Shown: one piece after another, positions 48,867 through 61,651 of the stretch
How the letters are laid out: the number at the start of each line of letters is the position of its first letter
Numbering within the stretch: position 1 is the stretch's first letter
From: JACDAN01 sp963721345
Lineage (GTDB): Bacteria > Actinomycetota > Thermoleophilia > Gaiellales > Gaiellaceae
Assembly (NCBI GenBank): GCA_963721345.1
Contig: CAVRIT010000001.1
Coordinates: 1 to 64,000, forward strand
DNA: 64,000 nucleotides
Direction: 5' to 3'
The notes under the pieces: generated by a model
Database searches by the model: none
What the model saw: only the letters and a program-made list of their open reading frames with translations
What the model was told of the DNA's origin: nothing
Position numbers and translations under genes: made by a program

Positions 48867-51800
48867 CTGAGCACGCGAATCGCTCAGATTCGACGAGGTT
48901 CGTTCGGGCGCCGGCTGCCGCTCGCGGTGGCCGCGCTCTTGGTGGTTCTGCTGACGACCACCTACTTCGCGAGCGCCCACCCGGTCACAGTCGATGGTTC
49001 GTCCGTCGACTGGCTCACGGCGCGCGAGCCCTTGTCCATCAACACGGGCCTGGTCGTCGCGCAATGCCGCCGAGGAGGGCGAGTACGTCTTCAAGGACGC
49101 TTCGGGAGACGAGCGGACGACGTTCGCGAGCCCGGATCCGAGAGTGGACATCACGTCAGGTCCGCTACACGGGCACGACCACGCACCTGAACGCGCTCGT
49201 CAAGGTTCTCGACCTCCCCGTCACGTCCGGCTCCAACACGGTCCAGGTTCAGCTCGCGATCGACACCGACCACGCGGCGCTCTCCGGCGGCTCGACGTTC
49301 GTCGGAAGCGACACGGGAGTCGATTCCGCTGCTCGGTGGGAGCGGTTGGTCAAGACGCGGTTCGGCAGCGGTAACAGCTCTCTCGCCGTCTACACGCCCG
49401 GCGCAGCAGATCCTGCATTCGCCGGCGTGGCGGACAACGCCGAGGACGGCACGATCGAGCTCTCGCTCCCATGGAGCGCTCTCGGCCTGGCAGGGCCCCC
49501 GACCTCACCCCTTCGCTTCACGGTCGCGACCTTCCGCACCTCGGTGGACGACACGCCGCTCGATCTCGGCGCCGTCCTCGACGCCGTCACCGACTACGGC
49601 GATCCGGGCACGGCACCGAACACGCTGAGCGAGATCGCGGACGGAGACGTCGACTATTTCGCCGACGTGCACTTCACGACGCTCGGAGAGGTGCGTGCTC
49701 CCGTCGTCGTCTACGCGTTCTCGCCGAATCACACGAGTCCCGGGGCCGAGTGGGTCGAGGTCGCGAACCCGACCGCGAACACGCTCAACATCTCGTCCTT
49801 CAAGGTCGGCGACGAGACGAGCGCTTCAACCGGCGACGAGGGAATGGCGTCCTTCCCGGTCGGCACGACCTTGCCGCCGGCAACGCGCAAGGTGATCGCC
49901 CGAAACGGCGCGGCGTGGCGTGATGCCTACGGCCCAATCGGACCTGATTTCGAGTTCGAGGATTCGTCGACCTCGATCCCGAACATGGACGACTTCACGC
50001 TCTGGTCGGGTAACGCGTTCGACCTCGCGGACGGGGGAGACGAGGTCCTCGTCCTCGACGGCTCGAACACCACAGTCGACGTGATCACCTACGGAGCCGG
50101 CGGCAGCTACCCCGGAATCACGCCGAAGACCGTGGCGCCAACAGCAGCCCAGGTTCAGCAGCGGATGCCATCGCTTCGCGACACCGACAATACGGAGACC
50201 GACTTCAGGCTCTCGACCGACCAGTGCGCCGGGACGAAGTTCTTCGACGGCGGCCCGGGCGGCACGGGTGACCAGTGGGACACCGCCGTCAACTGGAGCG
50301 GGAACACGCTGCCGGTCTCGACCGACCACGTCTGCATCCCGAACCTGCCGATCACCGCGATCGTCTTCGACAGCGGAGCGGGGACCGCCAACGTCCAAAG
50401 CGTCACGAGCGACGAGGTGTTCACGATCACCGGCGGCCAGCTCAACATGACCAACACGGCCCAGCCGTCCTCGTTCACGACCCTCAACTTCGTGAACGGG
50501 ACGATCGGCGGCCTTGGCAACGTCACGGTCACCGGCCCGCTCAACTGGACGGACGGCCTCTTCACATCGACGGTCGTCGCGACGAAGACCACCGTCGTGG
50601 GCGGATTGACGATGAGCGGCATCGGGACCAAGGTGGTGACGACCCGAACGCTCGAGCTCGCGAGCAACACGACGTGGACGGGTGGCGACCTGCAGCTGAA
50701 CAACGGCTCCGTCCTGCGGAACCTCGCCGGGCGGACGATGACCGTCGACACCGACGCCGACCTCGACTGGGGGCACAGCGACGCGCCGCGGTTCGTGAAC
50801 GCAGGATCGTTCGTGAAGGTGAGTGGGGACCTGGGGGTCAACCACACCTACGTCGAGATGCCGGTCGACAACACCGGCTCGGTCGCGGTCGCCGACGGGC
50901 TGCTTCGCCTCGACAACTACAACCAGACGAGCAACAGCACCGGCACGTTCCACGCCGCTCCCGACACCGTCCTCGACTTCGCGGGGGCCGCGGGAACCGG
51001 GGTGACCAACCTGAACACCGGCTCCGACGTCACCGGTACCGGCACGATCCGATTCATCACCAGCCGAACCAACGTGAACGGGTCGTGGTCCCACACCGGC
51101 CAGATCGAGATGCACGGCGGCAGCGCAGTGTTCCAGCAGGCGCCCGCGCCTTCGTCTCTCGGAGTCTTCGGCGGGACGCTCACGATGGCGCCGGCGACGG
51201 CGGACCTCACGGTCCCGACGTACACCCAGACGGGCGGAACCCTCAACGGACTCGGCGACCTCACCGTCACCGGCCCGGTGGTCTGGAACGGTGGCTCGCT
51301 GGACTCGACGACGATTGCGACCAAGACGAGGTTCGAAGGTGGAACGACGGTCGGAGGGACGGGCACCAAGCAGCTCGAGCGGCGCACGCTCGAGCTCGCG
51401 AGCGACACCACGTGGACCGGCTACGACATCCAGCTCAACAACGGCGCGTTCCTGAGGAACTTCGCGGGCAAGACGTTCACGATCGCCACCGACGGCGACC
51501 TCGACTGGGGCCACAGCGAGGCTCCGCGGTTCGACAACGACGGCGCGCTGGTGAAGACAGTCGGCGACCACTCCGTGAACCACACGTACATCGAGATGCC
51601 GGTCGACAACGAGGGCTCGGTCGCGGTGAACGCCGGCCTGTTGCGGCTCGACAACTACAACCAGGTCTCGAACAGCACGGGCAGCTTCACGACCGCGCCG
51701 AACACCTATCTCGACTTCGCCGGGGCCTCCGGCAGCGGGGTGACAAACCTCAACGCCGGTTCGTCGGTGACCGGCCCCGGGATCGTGCGCTTCATCAGCA

Positions 51801-54800
51801 GCACGACGAACGTGAATGGTTCCTTTACGCCGACCGGCGCGGTCCAGCAACACGGCGGAACGTCGAACATCAACGTGCCGGCGAATCTCCCCGCGGCCGA
51901 GCTCTACGGCGGAACGCTCGGTGGCTCGGGGAACCTGACCGTCGCCGACTTCCACTGGCAGGGCGGCACACATCGCGGCGCGTCTGTCGCGACGACGACG
52001 ACCGTCACCGACTCGTTGCGGCTGGTCGTATCGGGCAAGACCCTGTCGCAGCGGACGTTCAACAACAACGTCCCGGTCGGTAACCCGACCAACTGGACGG
52101 GCAGCGATCTCAACCTCGACACGGGCGCGATCTTCAACCACCGCGGCCGGATCAACGTCCTGGCGGATCAGGACATCACGGGCGACTCCGGCACGAGGTT
52201 CAACGTCCTCCCGGGGGCGATTTTCGCGAAGACCGGCACGAACGCGACCGCGGAGAACACTTACGTGTCGACTGGGTTCAACAACGACGGCACCGTGCTG
52301 GCCACGACCGGCTACCTGCGGCTGCTCCAGGGCGGGAGCCACTCGGGCGCGTTCGACATCGGCGCCGGCGGCATCGTCGGCTTCGAAGGCGGCACCCATA
52401 CGAGCGGCGGCGCGATCACCGGCGAGGCGGGAATTCCGCCACCGGCCGGGCTGACCGCAACCCCCTCGACGCCGGGCGGCTCGCTTGCCACCGGGACGTA
52501 TTTCTACAAGGTCATCGCCTGCAACTTCAACGGCTGCACGGTCGGTTCGACCGAGGCCAGTGCCAACGTGACCGGGCCCGCGGGCAAGGTCACGCTGGAC
52601 TGGGATCCCGTTGCCGGGGCGACGAGCTACTGGGTCTACCGCGGGACGGCTTCGAATGGGCAGAGCGTCTACTACAACGCGGGCACGGCCACGGACTTCG
52701 TCGACACCGGGGCTGCTCCGGCCGGAAGTGGTGCGCCGAACACGGCGAACCATGCCGCCGGGCGCGCCTATTTCAGCGGCGCGACGATCACGCTGAACGG
52801 CAGCTACGACGTGCCGATCACCTGGCACGGCGGCGGCACGAGCCACCACAACGGGCCGATGAATACCGACCGCCTCGAGCACTTCGGCGGCACCGGGAAC
52901 TACAACGACCCGATCACCCCGAGCTGGGTCAACCACTCCGGCGGCACGCTCAGCGGCTCGGGGAACATCACCGCCACCGACTACGCCTGGTCGGGCGGCA
53001 CGACGAGCGCTCCGTCGGTGGCCACGTCGACGACCGTCACCGACTCGCTCCAGATCTTCGGAAGCGGCAGGACTTTGAGCCGACGGACGTTCAACAACAA
53101 CGTTCCGGTCGCTACGCCGACGAACTGGACCGGCACCGGTGACCTCAACCTCGACACCGGCGCGATCTTCAACAACCGGGGGAGGATCAACGTCACGGCT
53201 GACGCCGACCTCACCGGCGACGCCGGGACGATGTTCAGGGTTCACCCGGGCGCGGTCTTTGCGAAGACCGGGACGAACGCGGTCGCCGAGAACACGTACG
53301 TCAGTTCGGCGTTCCAGAACGACGGAACGGTCGACGTCCAGACGGGGTATCTGCGGGTGCTGCAGAACGGGAACCACTCCACCGACTTCCACATCGGCAC
53401 CGGCGGGGTCATCGGGTTCGAGGGTGGCACGCAGACGAGCGGCGGATCGATCACCGGCGACGGCCCACTGCCGACGCCGACCGGTCTCGTGGCGACTCCC
53501 GCCGCGACCGGCGGCTCGCTGGCGACGAACACCTACTTCTACAAGGTTGCCGCGCACAACATCAACGGCGCGACGATCGGGTCGGTCGAGGCGAGCGCCG
53601 CTGTAACGGGCCCGGCCGGAAGGGTCTCGCTCTCGTGGGATCCGGTTCCCGGCGCGACGAGCTATCGCGTGCATCGCGGAACAGCCTCGGGGGCGCAGAA
53701 CGTCTTCTACAACACGGGGACGGCTCCGAACTTCGTGGACACCGGCGCGTCGCCGCATGGAAACGGGGCGCCGCAAACGGTCAACAACACGCACGCCCGC
53801 GCCTATTTCTCGGGCGCGACGATCACGCTCAACGGCAGCTACGACGTGCCGACGACTTGGGTCGGCGGCGGAACCGTGAGCTTCAACGGCCCGACGGCAT
53901 TCAACGAGCTCCACCCCTTCGGCGGGACGGCGAACATGAACCGGCCGAACATCGATGTGGCCTATCTGTCGTTCAGCGGCGGCTCGATCGGCGGGACGGG
54001 CAAGCTGACCGTTGCCGGACCTCGCGAGTCGCACTGGACGACCGGCACGATGCACGGCTCGGGCACGACGCTCGTCGCCCCCGGGGTGACGCTGAACGCG
54101 AGCGGGACGGGCGCGAAGAACTTTCATTCGAGCCGGACCCTTCGCAACGAGGGCACCATCCTCCAGACGGGCACCGGCGACTTCCAGACCGGCGTTTCGG
54201 CCGTCTTCGAGAACGTCGGCCTGTTCGACATCCAGACCGACGCCGACTTCAACACCGGCCACGGCGGCACGGCGCAGATCGTCAACACCGGCACCTGGCG
54301 CAAGAGCGCCGGCACGGCGACGCCGAGCGACATCAGCGTCCAGTTCGAGAACGACGGCATCGTCCAGGCACAGGCCGGCAACCTGAGGTTCCACAGCGGC
54401 GACGGACCCGGCGCAACGGAGGGCTCGTACGAGGTTCCGGCGACGCTGGAGTTCCTCGGCGGGGTCTTCGATTTCGCTGCCGGCTCGGCGATTATGGGTG
54501 CAGGCAGCACCGTGTTCAGCGGCGCCCACGCCAACCTCAACGGGATCTACGACATGGGGACGACGTGGATCACGGCCGGGACCGCCGCCTTCGGGACGCC
54601 GGTCGCCTCGACGAACGTTCTCAACCAGAGCGGAGGGAATCTGGCCGGCCTGGGCAAGCTCACGCTCGATGGTCCGGCAGCCTCGAGCTGGACGGGCGGA
54701 ACGATGCACGGGGCGGGCACCACGCTGATCCCGGCGGGCGTGACGCTGAACGCGAGCGGGACGGGCACGAAGAACTTCCACTCGGGTCGGATCCTTCGCA

Positions 54801-57800
54801 ACGAGGGCACGATCCTCCAGACGGGCACCGGCGACTTCCAGACCGGCGTCTCGGCCGTGTTCGAGAACGTGGGGCTGCTCGACATCCAGTCCGACGCCGA
54901 CTTCACCACCGGGCATGGCGGCACGGCGCAGATCGTCAACACCGGCACCTGGCGCAAGAGCGCCGGCACCGCGACACCGAGCGACATCAGCGTCCAGTTC
55001 GAGAACGACGGGGTCGTCCAAGCCCAGGCCGGGATCCTCAAGTTCCACAGCGGCGACGGCCCCGGGACGAGCAGCGGCTCGTACGAGGTGCCGGCGACGC
55101 TGGAATTCATCGGCGGGGTCTTCGACCAGACCTTTGCATCATCGATTGCCGGGGCAGGCAACGTCATCTTCAGCGGCGCACACGTCAACCTCAACGGCGC
55201 CTACGACATGGCGACGACGTGGATCACGAACGGCACCGCGGCCTTCGAGGCGACGAACTCGCTCACCAACGTGCTGAACATGTCCGGCGGCAACCTGGCC
55301 GGTCTCGGCAAGCTGACGCTGGAAGGCCCGGCGGCATCGAGCTGGACGGGCGGCACGATGCATGCGGCGGGCACCACGCTGATCCCGGCCGGCGTGACAC
55401 TGAACGCGAGCGGGACGGGCTCGAAGAACTTCCACTCGAGCCGGATCCTGCGGAACGAAGGCACGTTCGTCCTGACTGGCACCGGTGACGTCCAGACGGG
55501 AGTCAGCGCCGTGCTCGAGAACGTCGGCCTCTTCGACATCCAGGGCGATGCCGACTTCACGCATGCCTTCGGAGGCACGGCCCAGTTCGTGAACAGCGGG
55601 ACGTTCCGGAAGAGCGCCGGCGCCGCGACATCGGACATCAACACGTTCACGAACACGGCAACCGGGCGGCTCGAAGCTCTCGTCGGAACGATCTACCTCA
55701 ACAGCATCTTCACCAACTACAACACGGCTACGCGCGTTCTCAGCGGCGGCACGTACTTCGTCCGCTCGACGCTCCGGTTCATCAGCGCGGACATCGTCAC
55801 GAACAACGCGAAGGTGATCCTGGACACGCCGTCGTCGCTGATCCTCGACCACGTTTCGGGCGACGGGCTCCGAAGCTTCCAGCGCAACGCAGAGGCGGGC
55901 GACTTCTCGATCGTCGGCGGCCGCAACCTGTTCACGGCCCCGACTGGATCGCGGGCGCTGGAGAACGACGGGCGCTTCGGCGGAACCGGCACGGTGTTCG
56001 CCAACCTCACCAACGACATCGGGACCGTCGTTCCTGGAGCCTCCACCGGAATCCTGACTGTCAACGGCAACTACACGCAGAACGCCGGCGGACACCTGGA
56101 GATCGAGGTGGCGAAGGTCAACGGAGCCGTTGCGGGGACCGATTTCGACCGACTCGTCGTCCTCGGCAACGCGACCCTCGCAGGCGTCGTCGACGGAATC
56201 GCGCTCGAGACGCTGGCGCCACAGACGAACAATCCAATCGACGTCCTGACCGGTCTTGGCGGCGCCGCGCTTGCGACCCGAACCGGCACGCTGGCGACCG
56301 GAGTAACGACGCCGCGGCCGCTGATCCCGAACCTGGTCTTCCAGCCGCGCCACCCGGCCTCGCCGCAGATCGTCCGGCTCTTCATGGTGCCCGAGGCGAG
56401 CGTGGCCGACGTGAACGTCACCGTGGGTGACATCACCGCGACGGGCGCCACGATCGACGTGACGCTCTCCGCGCCTTCTGAGGAGACGGTGACGGTCAAC
56501 TACGCGACCGCCAACGGCGACGCGATCGCGGGTGTCGACTACACGGCGACGAGCGGAACCGCGACCTTCGCACCCGGCGACACGTCTGAGAGCTTCGTCG
56601 TGCCGATCCTCCCGGACGGCCTCGACGAAGTCGACGAGACCTTCCTCGTGAACCTCTCCAGCCCGGTGAACGCGGAGCTCGGCGACTCCCAGGCGACGGT
56701 GACGATCGTCGACGACGACTTCCCGCCGGCGGCGTCGATCGCGAACGTCTCGGTCAGCGAGGGCGACGCGCCTGGTACGACTCAGGCGAACTTCACCCTC
56801 AACCTGAACGGCCCGAGCGCGAAGACGATCGAGGTCACGGCTTCGACCGCAGACGGCACCGCGGGTGCTCCGGCGGATTACGTCGCGAAGTCACAGCAGT
56901 TCACCTTCGATCCGGGCCAGACCTCGAAGACCTTCACCGTCGACGTCGTCCGCGAGGACCTGAACGAGTCGGACGAGACGTTCATCGTCGGACTGACGAC
57001 ATCGACGCCCCTCAACGTCACGCTGCCCGCGGTCCCTGCGACCGGGACGATCGTCGACGACGACACGCTGACCTGGCGGATCAACGACGTCACCGTCCAG
57101 GAGGGTGGAAGCGCAGTTCTCACCGTGACGCTGAACCGGTTGAGCGACGTCGCGCAGAGCGTCGACTGGGTGACCGGCGCCGCGACGGCAACCGGGAACG
57201 AGGACTACACGATCTCCGGAGGCCGGCTCGAGATTCCCGCCGGCGAGCTGACAGGGACGGTCACCGTGCCGACGATTTCCGACTCGCTCGACGAGATCGA
57301 CGAGACCTTCACGGTCTTCCTCCGGTCGACACCCCCGGGCTTCGAGGGCAACATCATCGACGACACCGGCGTCGTCACCATCGACGACAACGACGGCCCC
57401 ACGGTGTCCGTCGATTTCGCGCAGCCCGTGCTCGAAGGAAACGTCGGTTCCAAGACCATGAGCTTCCCAGTCTCGTTGACGGCCCCCAGCGCGCAGCCCG
57501 TGGTCGTCTCCTACGCGACTGATGCCGGGACGGCAGTGGCACCGGGCGACTATGTCGAGAAGACGGGCTCGATCACCATCCCAGTCGGCGAGACGACTGG
57601 GACGATCGACGTAACGATCAACGGCGACCTCGCCGACGAGACCGACGAGACCGTGAACGTGAATCTCACGGGCGCTGTCGACGGGACGGTCGGCCACGGC
57701 CTGGGCTTTGGGAGGGGGACCATCGACGACGACGACGGCCCGACGGTGAACGTCGAGGACCTGGTCATCGCCGAGGGCGACACCGGGTCGAGCACGGCCA

Positions 57801-60800
57801 ACGTGAAGGTTCGACTGTCGGCGGCAAGCCCACAGGACGTCTCGGTGGACTACCTCACGGGGGCCGGCGGGACCGCCACGGCGCTCGAGGACTACACGCC
57901 CGCCGCGCTGACGCAGATCGTCGTTCCCGCCGGCCAGACGTTCGTGAACGCGCCGGTCTCGATCACCGGCGATCCGGACGACGAGGCCGACGAGACCGTC
58001 TTCGTCGACATCGAGAATCCGTTCGACGGCGTGATCGGCGACTCGCGCGGCGTGATCACGATCGACGACGACGACGGCCAGGGCGGCGGCGGTCCGGCGG
58101 CGCAGCTCGCGATCGACAACGTGACGCTGGACGAGGGCGACGAGGGCACTCCGGTGGCGACGTTCACCGTGAGCCTGACCGGGAACCGGTCGCTCCCGGT
58201 GAGCGTCAACTACGAGACGGTCGATGTCACCGCGGCAAGTAGCGACTACTCGCCGGAGGCCGACACGCTCGTCTTCGGCCTCGCCGATGTCTCCAAGACG
58301 ATCGACGTCCCGATCTCCCCCGACCGGCTCGACGAGAGTGACGAGACCTTCATCGTCCAGCTCTCCGCGGCAACCGGCGCGTCGCTCGCGGACGCAAACG
58401 GCATCGGCACGATCCTCGACGACGACGAGTCCCCGGCCATCGGCAACCAGTTCGATCTCGAGGCGGTCGAGGACGAGGCGCTTGCGATCCAGCTCGGGCC
58501 TGCAACCGACGAGGAAGGCGACGCTCTGACGTACCAGCTGGTCGCGTCCCCGGTGCAGGGATCGATCTCCGGGCTGCCCGGGCGGAACGTCCAGTACCAG
58601 CCGACCGACGACTTCAACGGCTTCGAATCGTTCACGGTGCGCGCCTTCGACGGCACGAATCACTCGAACGTCGCGACGATCGAGCTCTTCGTCGATCCCC
58701 GCAACGACGCGCCGTCTGTCGTGGACGACAGCGCGAGCGTCTCCGAGGACGGCGTACTGGAGCTTCCTGTTCTCACGAACGACTTCGACCTCGATGCGGG
58801 CGACAACATCTGGATCGCGTCGGTCTCGGGCCTGAGCACGGGCGCCTCCGCTGAGATCACCAACGAGGACACGGCCATTCGTTACCGGCCGGCCCCGAAC
58901 TACAGCGGCTTCGATTCCTTCGAGTACACGATCGAGGATCTCGCCGGCGCTACGGCGACCGGGTCAGTCACGGTCTTCGTCTCGCCGGTGAACGACGCCC
59001 CGGTAGCGCACGATCAAGTCGCGACGACGCCCGAGGAGGCCGCGAAGGTGATCGGGCTCGGCGCGAGCGACGCGGACACGGCGAACCTCAGCCGCACGAT
59101 CGTCAGCGGCCCGGCCCATGGATCGCTCGGCACGATCGACGGCACTCAGATCACGTACACGCCGGACACCAACTACACGGGCGTCGACACCTTCCGCTTC
59201 AAGGTCGACGACGGCGAGCACGACTCGCCGCCGGCGACCGTGACCATCACGGTCACGCCGGTCAACGACGCACCGGTGGCCCAAAGCATCAGCAGGACAC
59301 TCGCCGAGGACACGGCCGAGACGATCACGCTGCCGGCGACTGACGTCGACGGTGACGGCCTCGGGTACGACGTGGCGAACGTGACTCACGGAGAGGTCGT
59401 CCTGATGGGGAACCGGGCGACGTTCACCCCCGATCCGAACTACTTCGGCAGCGCGTCGTTCACTTTCCGGGCGGATGACGAAGCGGTCTTCTCGAACGAG
59501 GCAACTGTCCTGCTGACGATCACGCCGGTCAACGACGCGCCGGTCGCGGCCGACGACGAGCGCACGGTCAGCGAGGACTCGCCGCCCAGCGTCGTCTCCG
59601 TGCTCGGGAACGACACCGACGTGGACGACGAGACGTTGACCGTGATCGCCGTCGGTGACGCATCGAACGGAGAGACCGACCTGGCCGGGGGCGTCGTCCG
59701 GTACCAGCCGCGTGCGAACTACAACGGCTCGGACTCGTTCAGCTACACCGTCTCCGACGGGAACGGTGGGACTGCGACCGGGCTCGTCGATGTCTTCGTC
59801 TCCCGGCTCAACGACGCGCCGGTCGCCGAGGATCAGAGTGTCGCCACCGTGCAGAACCGGCCTGTCACCGTCACGCTTCGCGCGGTCGACATCGACGGCG
59901 ACGACCTCGACTTCCAGGTTACGAGCCAGCCTGAGAATGGGGAAGTCGGGATCAGCGGAAACCAGGCGACCTACACGCCGAACGGCGGCTTCACCGGGCC
60001 GGACAGCTTCGAGTTCGAGGCGTCCGACGGCGCTGACGGCGGGACCGACACGGGCACCGTCGAGATCGACGTCGTGCCGGCCGGCGGAGCGACCACCGCG
60101 TCGGTTGCGGACGTCGCGATCTCCGAGGCCGACGACGAGGCGGTGTTCACCCTCGCGCTGTCCGGACCGGCGAACGGCACGCGCGTCCGCGTGCAGACCG
60201 ACGACGACACCGCGAAGGCCGGCTCGGACTACACGGGCGCGACCGCGACGTACATCTTCTCGGGCGGGGCGACCAGCGAGCAGTTCGCGGTCAAGCTCCG
60301 TGAGGACTCGCTCGACGAGGAGGACACCGAGCGCTTCCGCATCAACATCGAGGTCGAGGCGGGCGGCGTCGTGGCGCCGGACGCAGTCGCCTTCGGGACG
60401 ATCACCGACAACGATCCTTCCCCGAGCCTCTCGATCGGCAACGCGGCGCTCACCGAGGGCAACTCCGGCACGCAGACGGCGCAGCTGACCGTGAGCCTGT
60501 CGGCGGTAAGCGGCCGGGCCGTCCAGGTCGACTACGCGACGACCGACGGCACCGCGACGGCGGCCAACGGCGACTACACGCCGACGAGCGGTCGGCTGAC
60601 CTTCGCTGCGGGCGAGACGACGAAGACGGTTTCCGTGGCCGTGCACGGTGACTCCGCGGTCGAGCTGAACGAGGCGCTGAGCGTCGTGCTCTCGAGTGCG
60701 TCGAACGCATCTCTTGGAGCCTCCACGGGCGCGATCGCGATCGCGAACGACGACTCGCTCGTGCCGCTGCCTCCGCCGCCTCCGCCGCCTCCGGTGGTTC

Positions 60801-61651
60801 CCGCTCCGCCGACGGCCGACCTCGCGATCGCGATGAGCGCGCCGGCGACGAGCGCGGTCGACCAGAACGTCACGTACGCCATCACCGTCCGGAACAATGG
60901 GCCGGACGCAGCGACCGGCGTGGTCGTCAGCGACGTGCTGCCGGGCGGCCTCCAGCTCGTCTCGGCGAGCGTCGGCCAGATCGCCTGCGCCTCGGGCGCG
61001 GCCGTCACCTGTCCGATCGGCGCCCTCGGCGTCGGCGCCAGCGTTCCGGTGACCATCGTTGCGACGACGACCGAGCCCGGCGTCCACACGAACTCCGCCA
61101 GCGTGTCGGGCGCACAGGCCGACCCGGCTGCGGCGAACAACTCGGCGGCCGCGACGACCCGCGTGCCGGTGCCGGTCGTGCGCGAGCCGCAGTCCCGCAC
61201 CTCGAAGTGCACCCAGGCCGGAACCTCGGGGAACGACGTCCTGCGCGGCACGCCAGGCCGAGACGTGATCTGCGGCTTCGGCGGCGACGACATCCTCGTC
61301 GGCTTCGGCGGCGACGATCGGCTGCTCGGCGGGCTCGGCAACGACAAGCTCTACGGCGGGGCCGGCAACGACGCCCTGCGCGGCGGCAACGGCGCCGACC
61401 TGCTCCAGGGCGGGAAGGGGAACGACAACCTCGACGGCGGCCGCGGTCGCGACCGGCTCCTCGGAGGCGCGGGCCGCGACCTCCTGAACGGGAGCTACGG
61501 CCACGACTCCCTGAACGGCGGCTCGGGCAAGGACAGGGTCCTCGGCGGCCCGGGTAACGACCGGATGCGCCGCGACCGGCAGGATGTCGAGCTCGGCGGA
61601 CCAGGAGGCGACACATGCGTCGGCACCGGCGCGATCGTCGTCTGCGCGTAG
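48867..61651 (+). CDS. Giant secreted multi-domain surface protein (about 4,260 residues)
   Basis: Signal peptide region (LPLAVAALLVVLLTTTYFA, then SAHP) is in a separate frame; two single-base extras near 49058 and 49156 must be removed, after which a single frame runs 12.5 kb. Start probably CTG 48867 or a misread GTG. Order: a beta-sandwich (DOMON-like) N-domain; a lamin-tail-like domain (GAEWVEVANPTANTLNISSF, about 49740-49800); beta-solenoid repeats (50400-56100) with two fibronectin-like inserts (52440-52760, 53460-53780); six Calx-beta domains (56390-58430); six cadherin/VCBS-like Ig domains joined by NDAPVA (58436-60080); two more Calx-beta; a polyproline spacer; a DUF11 domain; and RTX glycine-rich nonapeptides (GGAGNDALRGGNGADLL). 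Calcium binding is expected. Adhesion or matrix role inferred. Confidence 0.85.
50440..51915 (+). repeat. Intragenic tandem repeat, two copies, 738-bp period
   Basis: Two copies of a 246-codon unit in the giant gene. The shared marker ACGCTCGAGCTCGCGAG is at 50648 and 51386, exactly 738 bases apart. Both contain DLDWGHS(D/E)APRF and VNHTYVEMPVDN or close variants. Encodes beta-solenoid turns. Confidence 0.75.
51890..53930 (+). repeat. Intragenic tandem repeat, two copies, 1032-bp period
   Basis: Two copies of a 344-codon unit. The shared marker CGGACGTTCAACAACAACGT is at 52052 and 53084, 1032 bases apart. Each copy carries one fibronectin-like insert (SLATGTYFYKV or SLATNTYFYKV; GATSYWVYRGTAS or GATSYRVHRGTAS). 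Confidence 0.75.
53970..55640 (+). repeat. Intragenic tandem repeat, three copies, 654-bp period
   Basis: Three copies of a 218-codon unit. GTGAC(G/A)CTGAACGCGAGC is at 54086, 54740 and 55394, exactly 654 bases apart each time. The copies share TGTGDFQTGVSAVFENVG (copy 3: TGTGDVQTGVSAVLENVG). Copy 3 departs after about 55640. Confidence 0.8.

Noticed and set aside
49826..55048. 1,740-codon minus-strand frame opposite the giant gene
   Set aside because: Repetitive Arg/Val/Glu composition without domains; it results from biased codon use on the opposite strand.
61195..61620. CRISPR-like array from regular repeats in the RTX region
   Set aside because: The period is coding (nine-residue RTX motif) with no unique spacers; an intact reading frame passes through.
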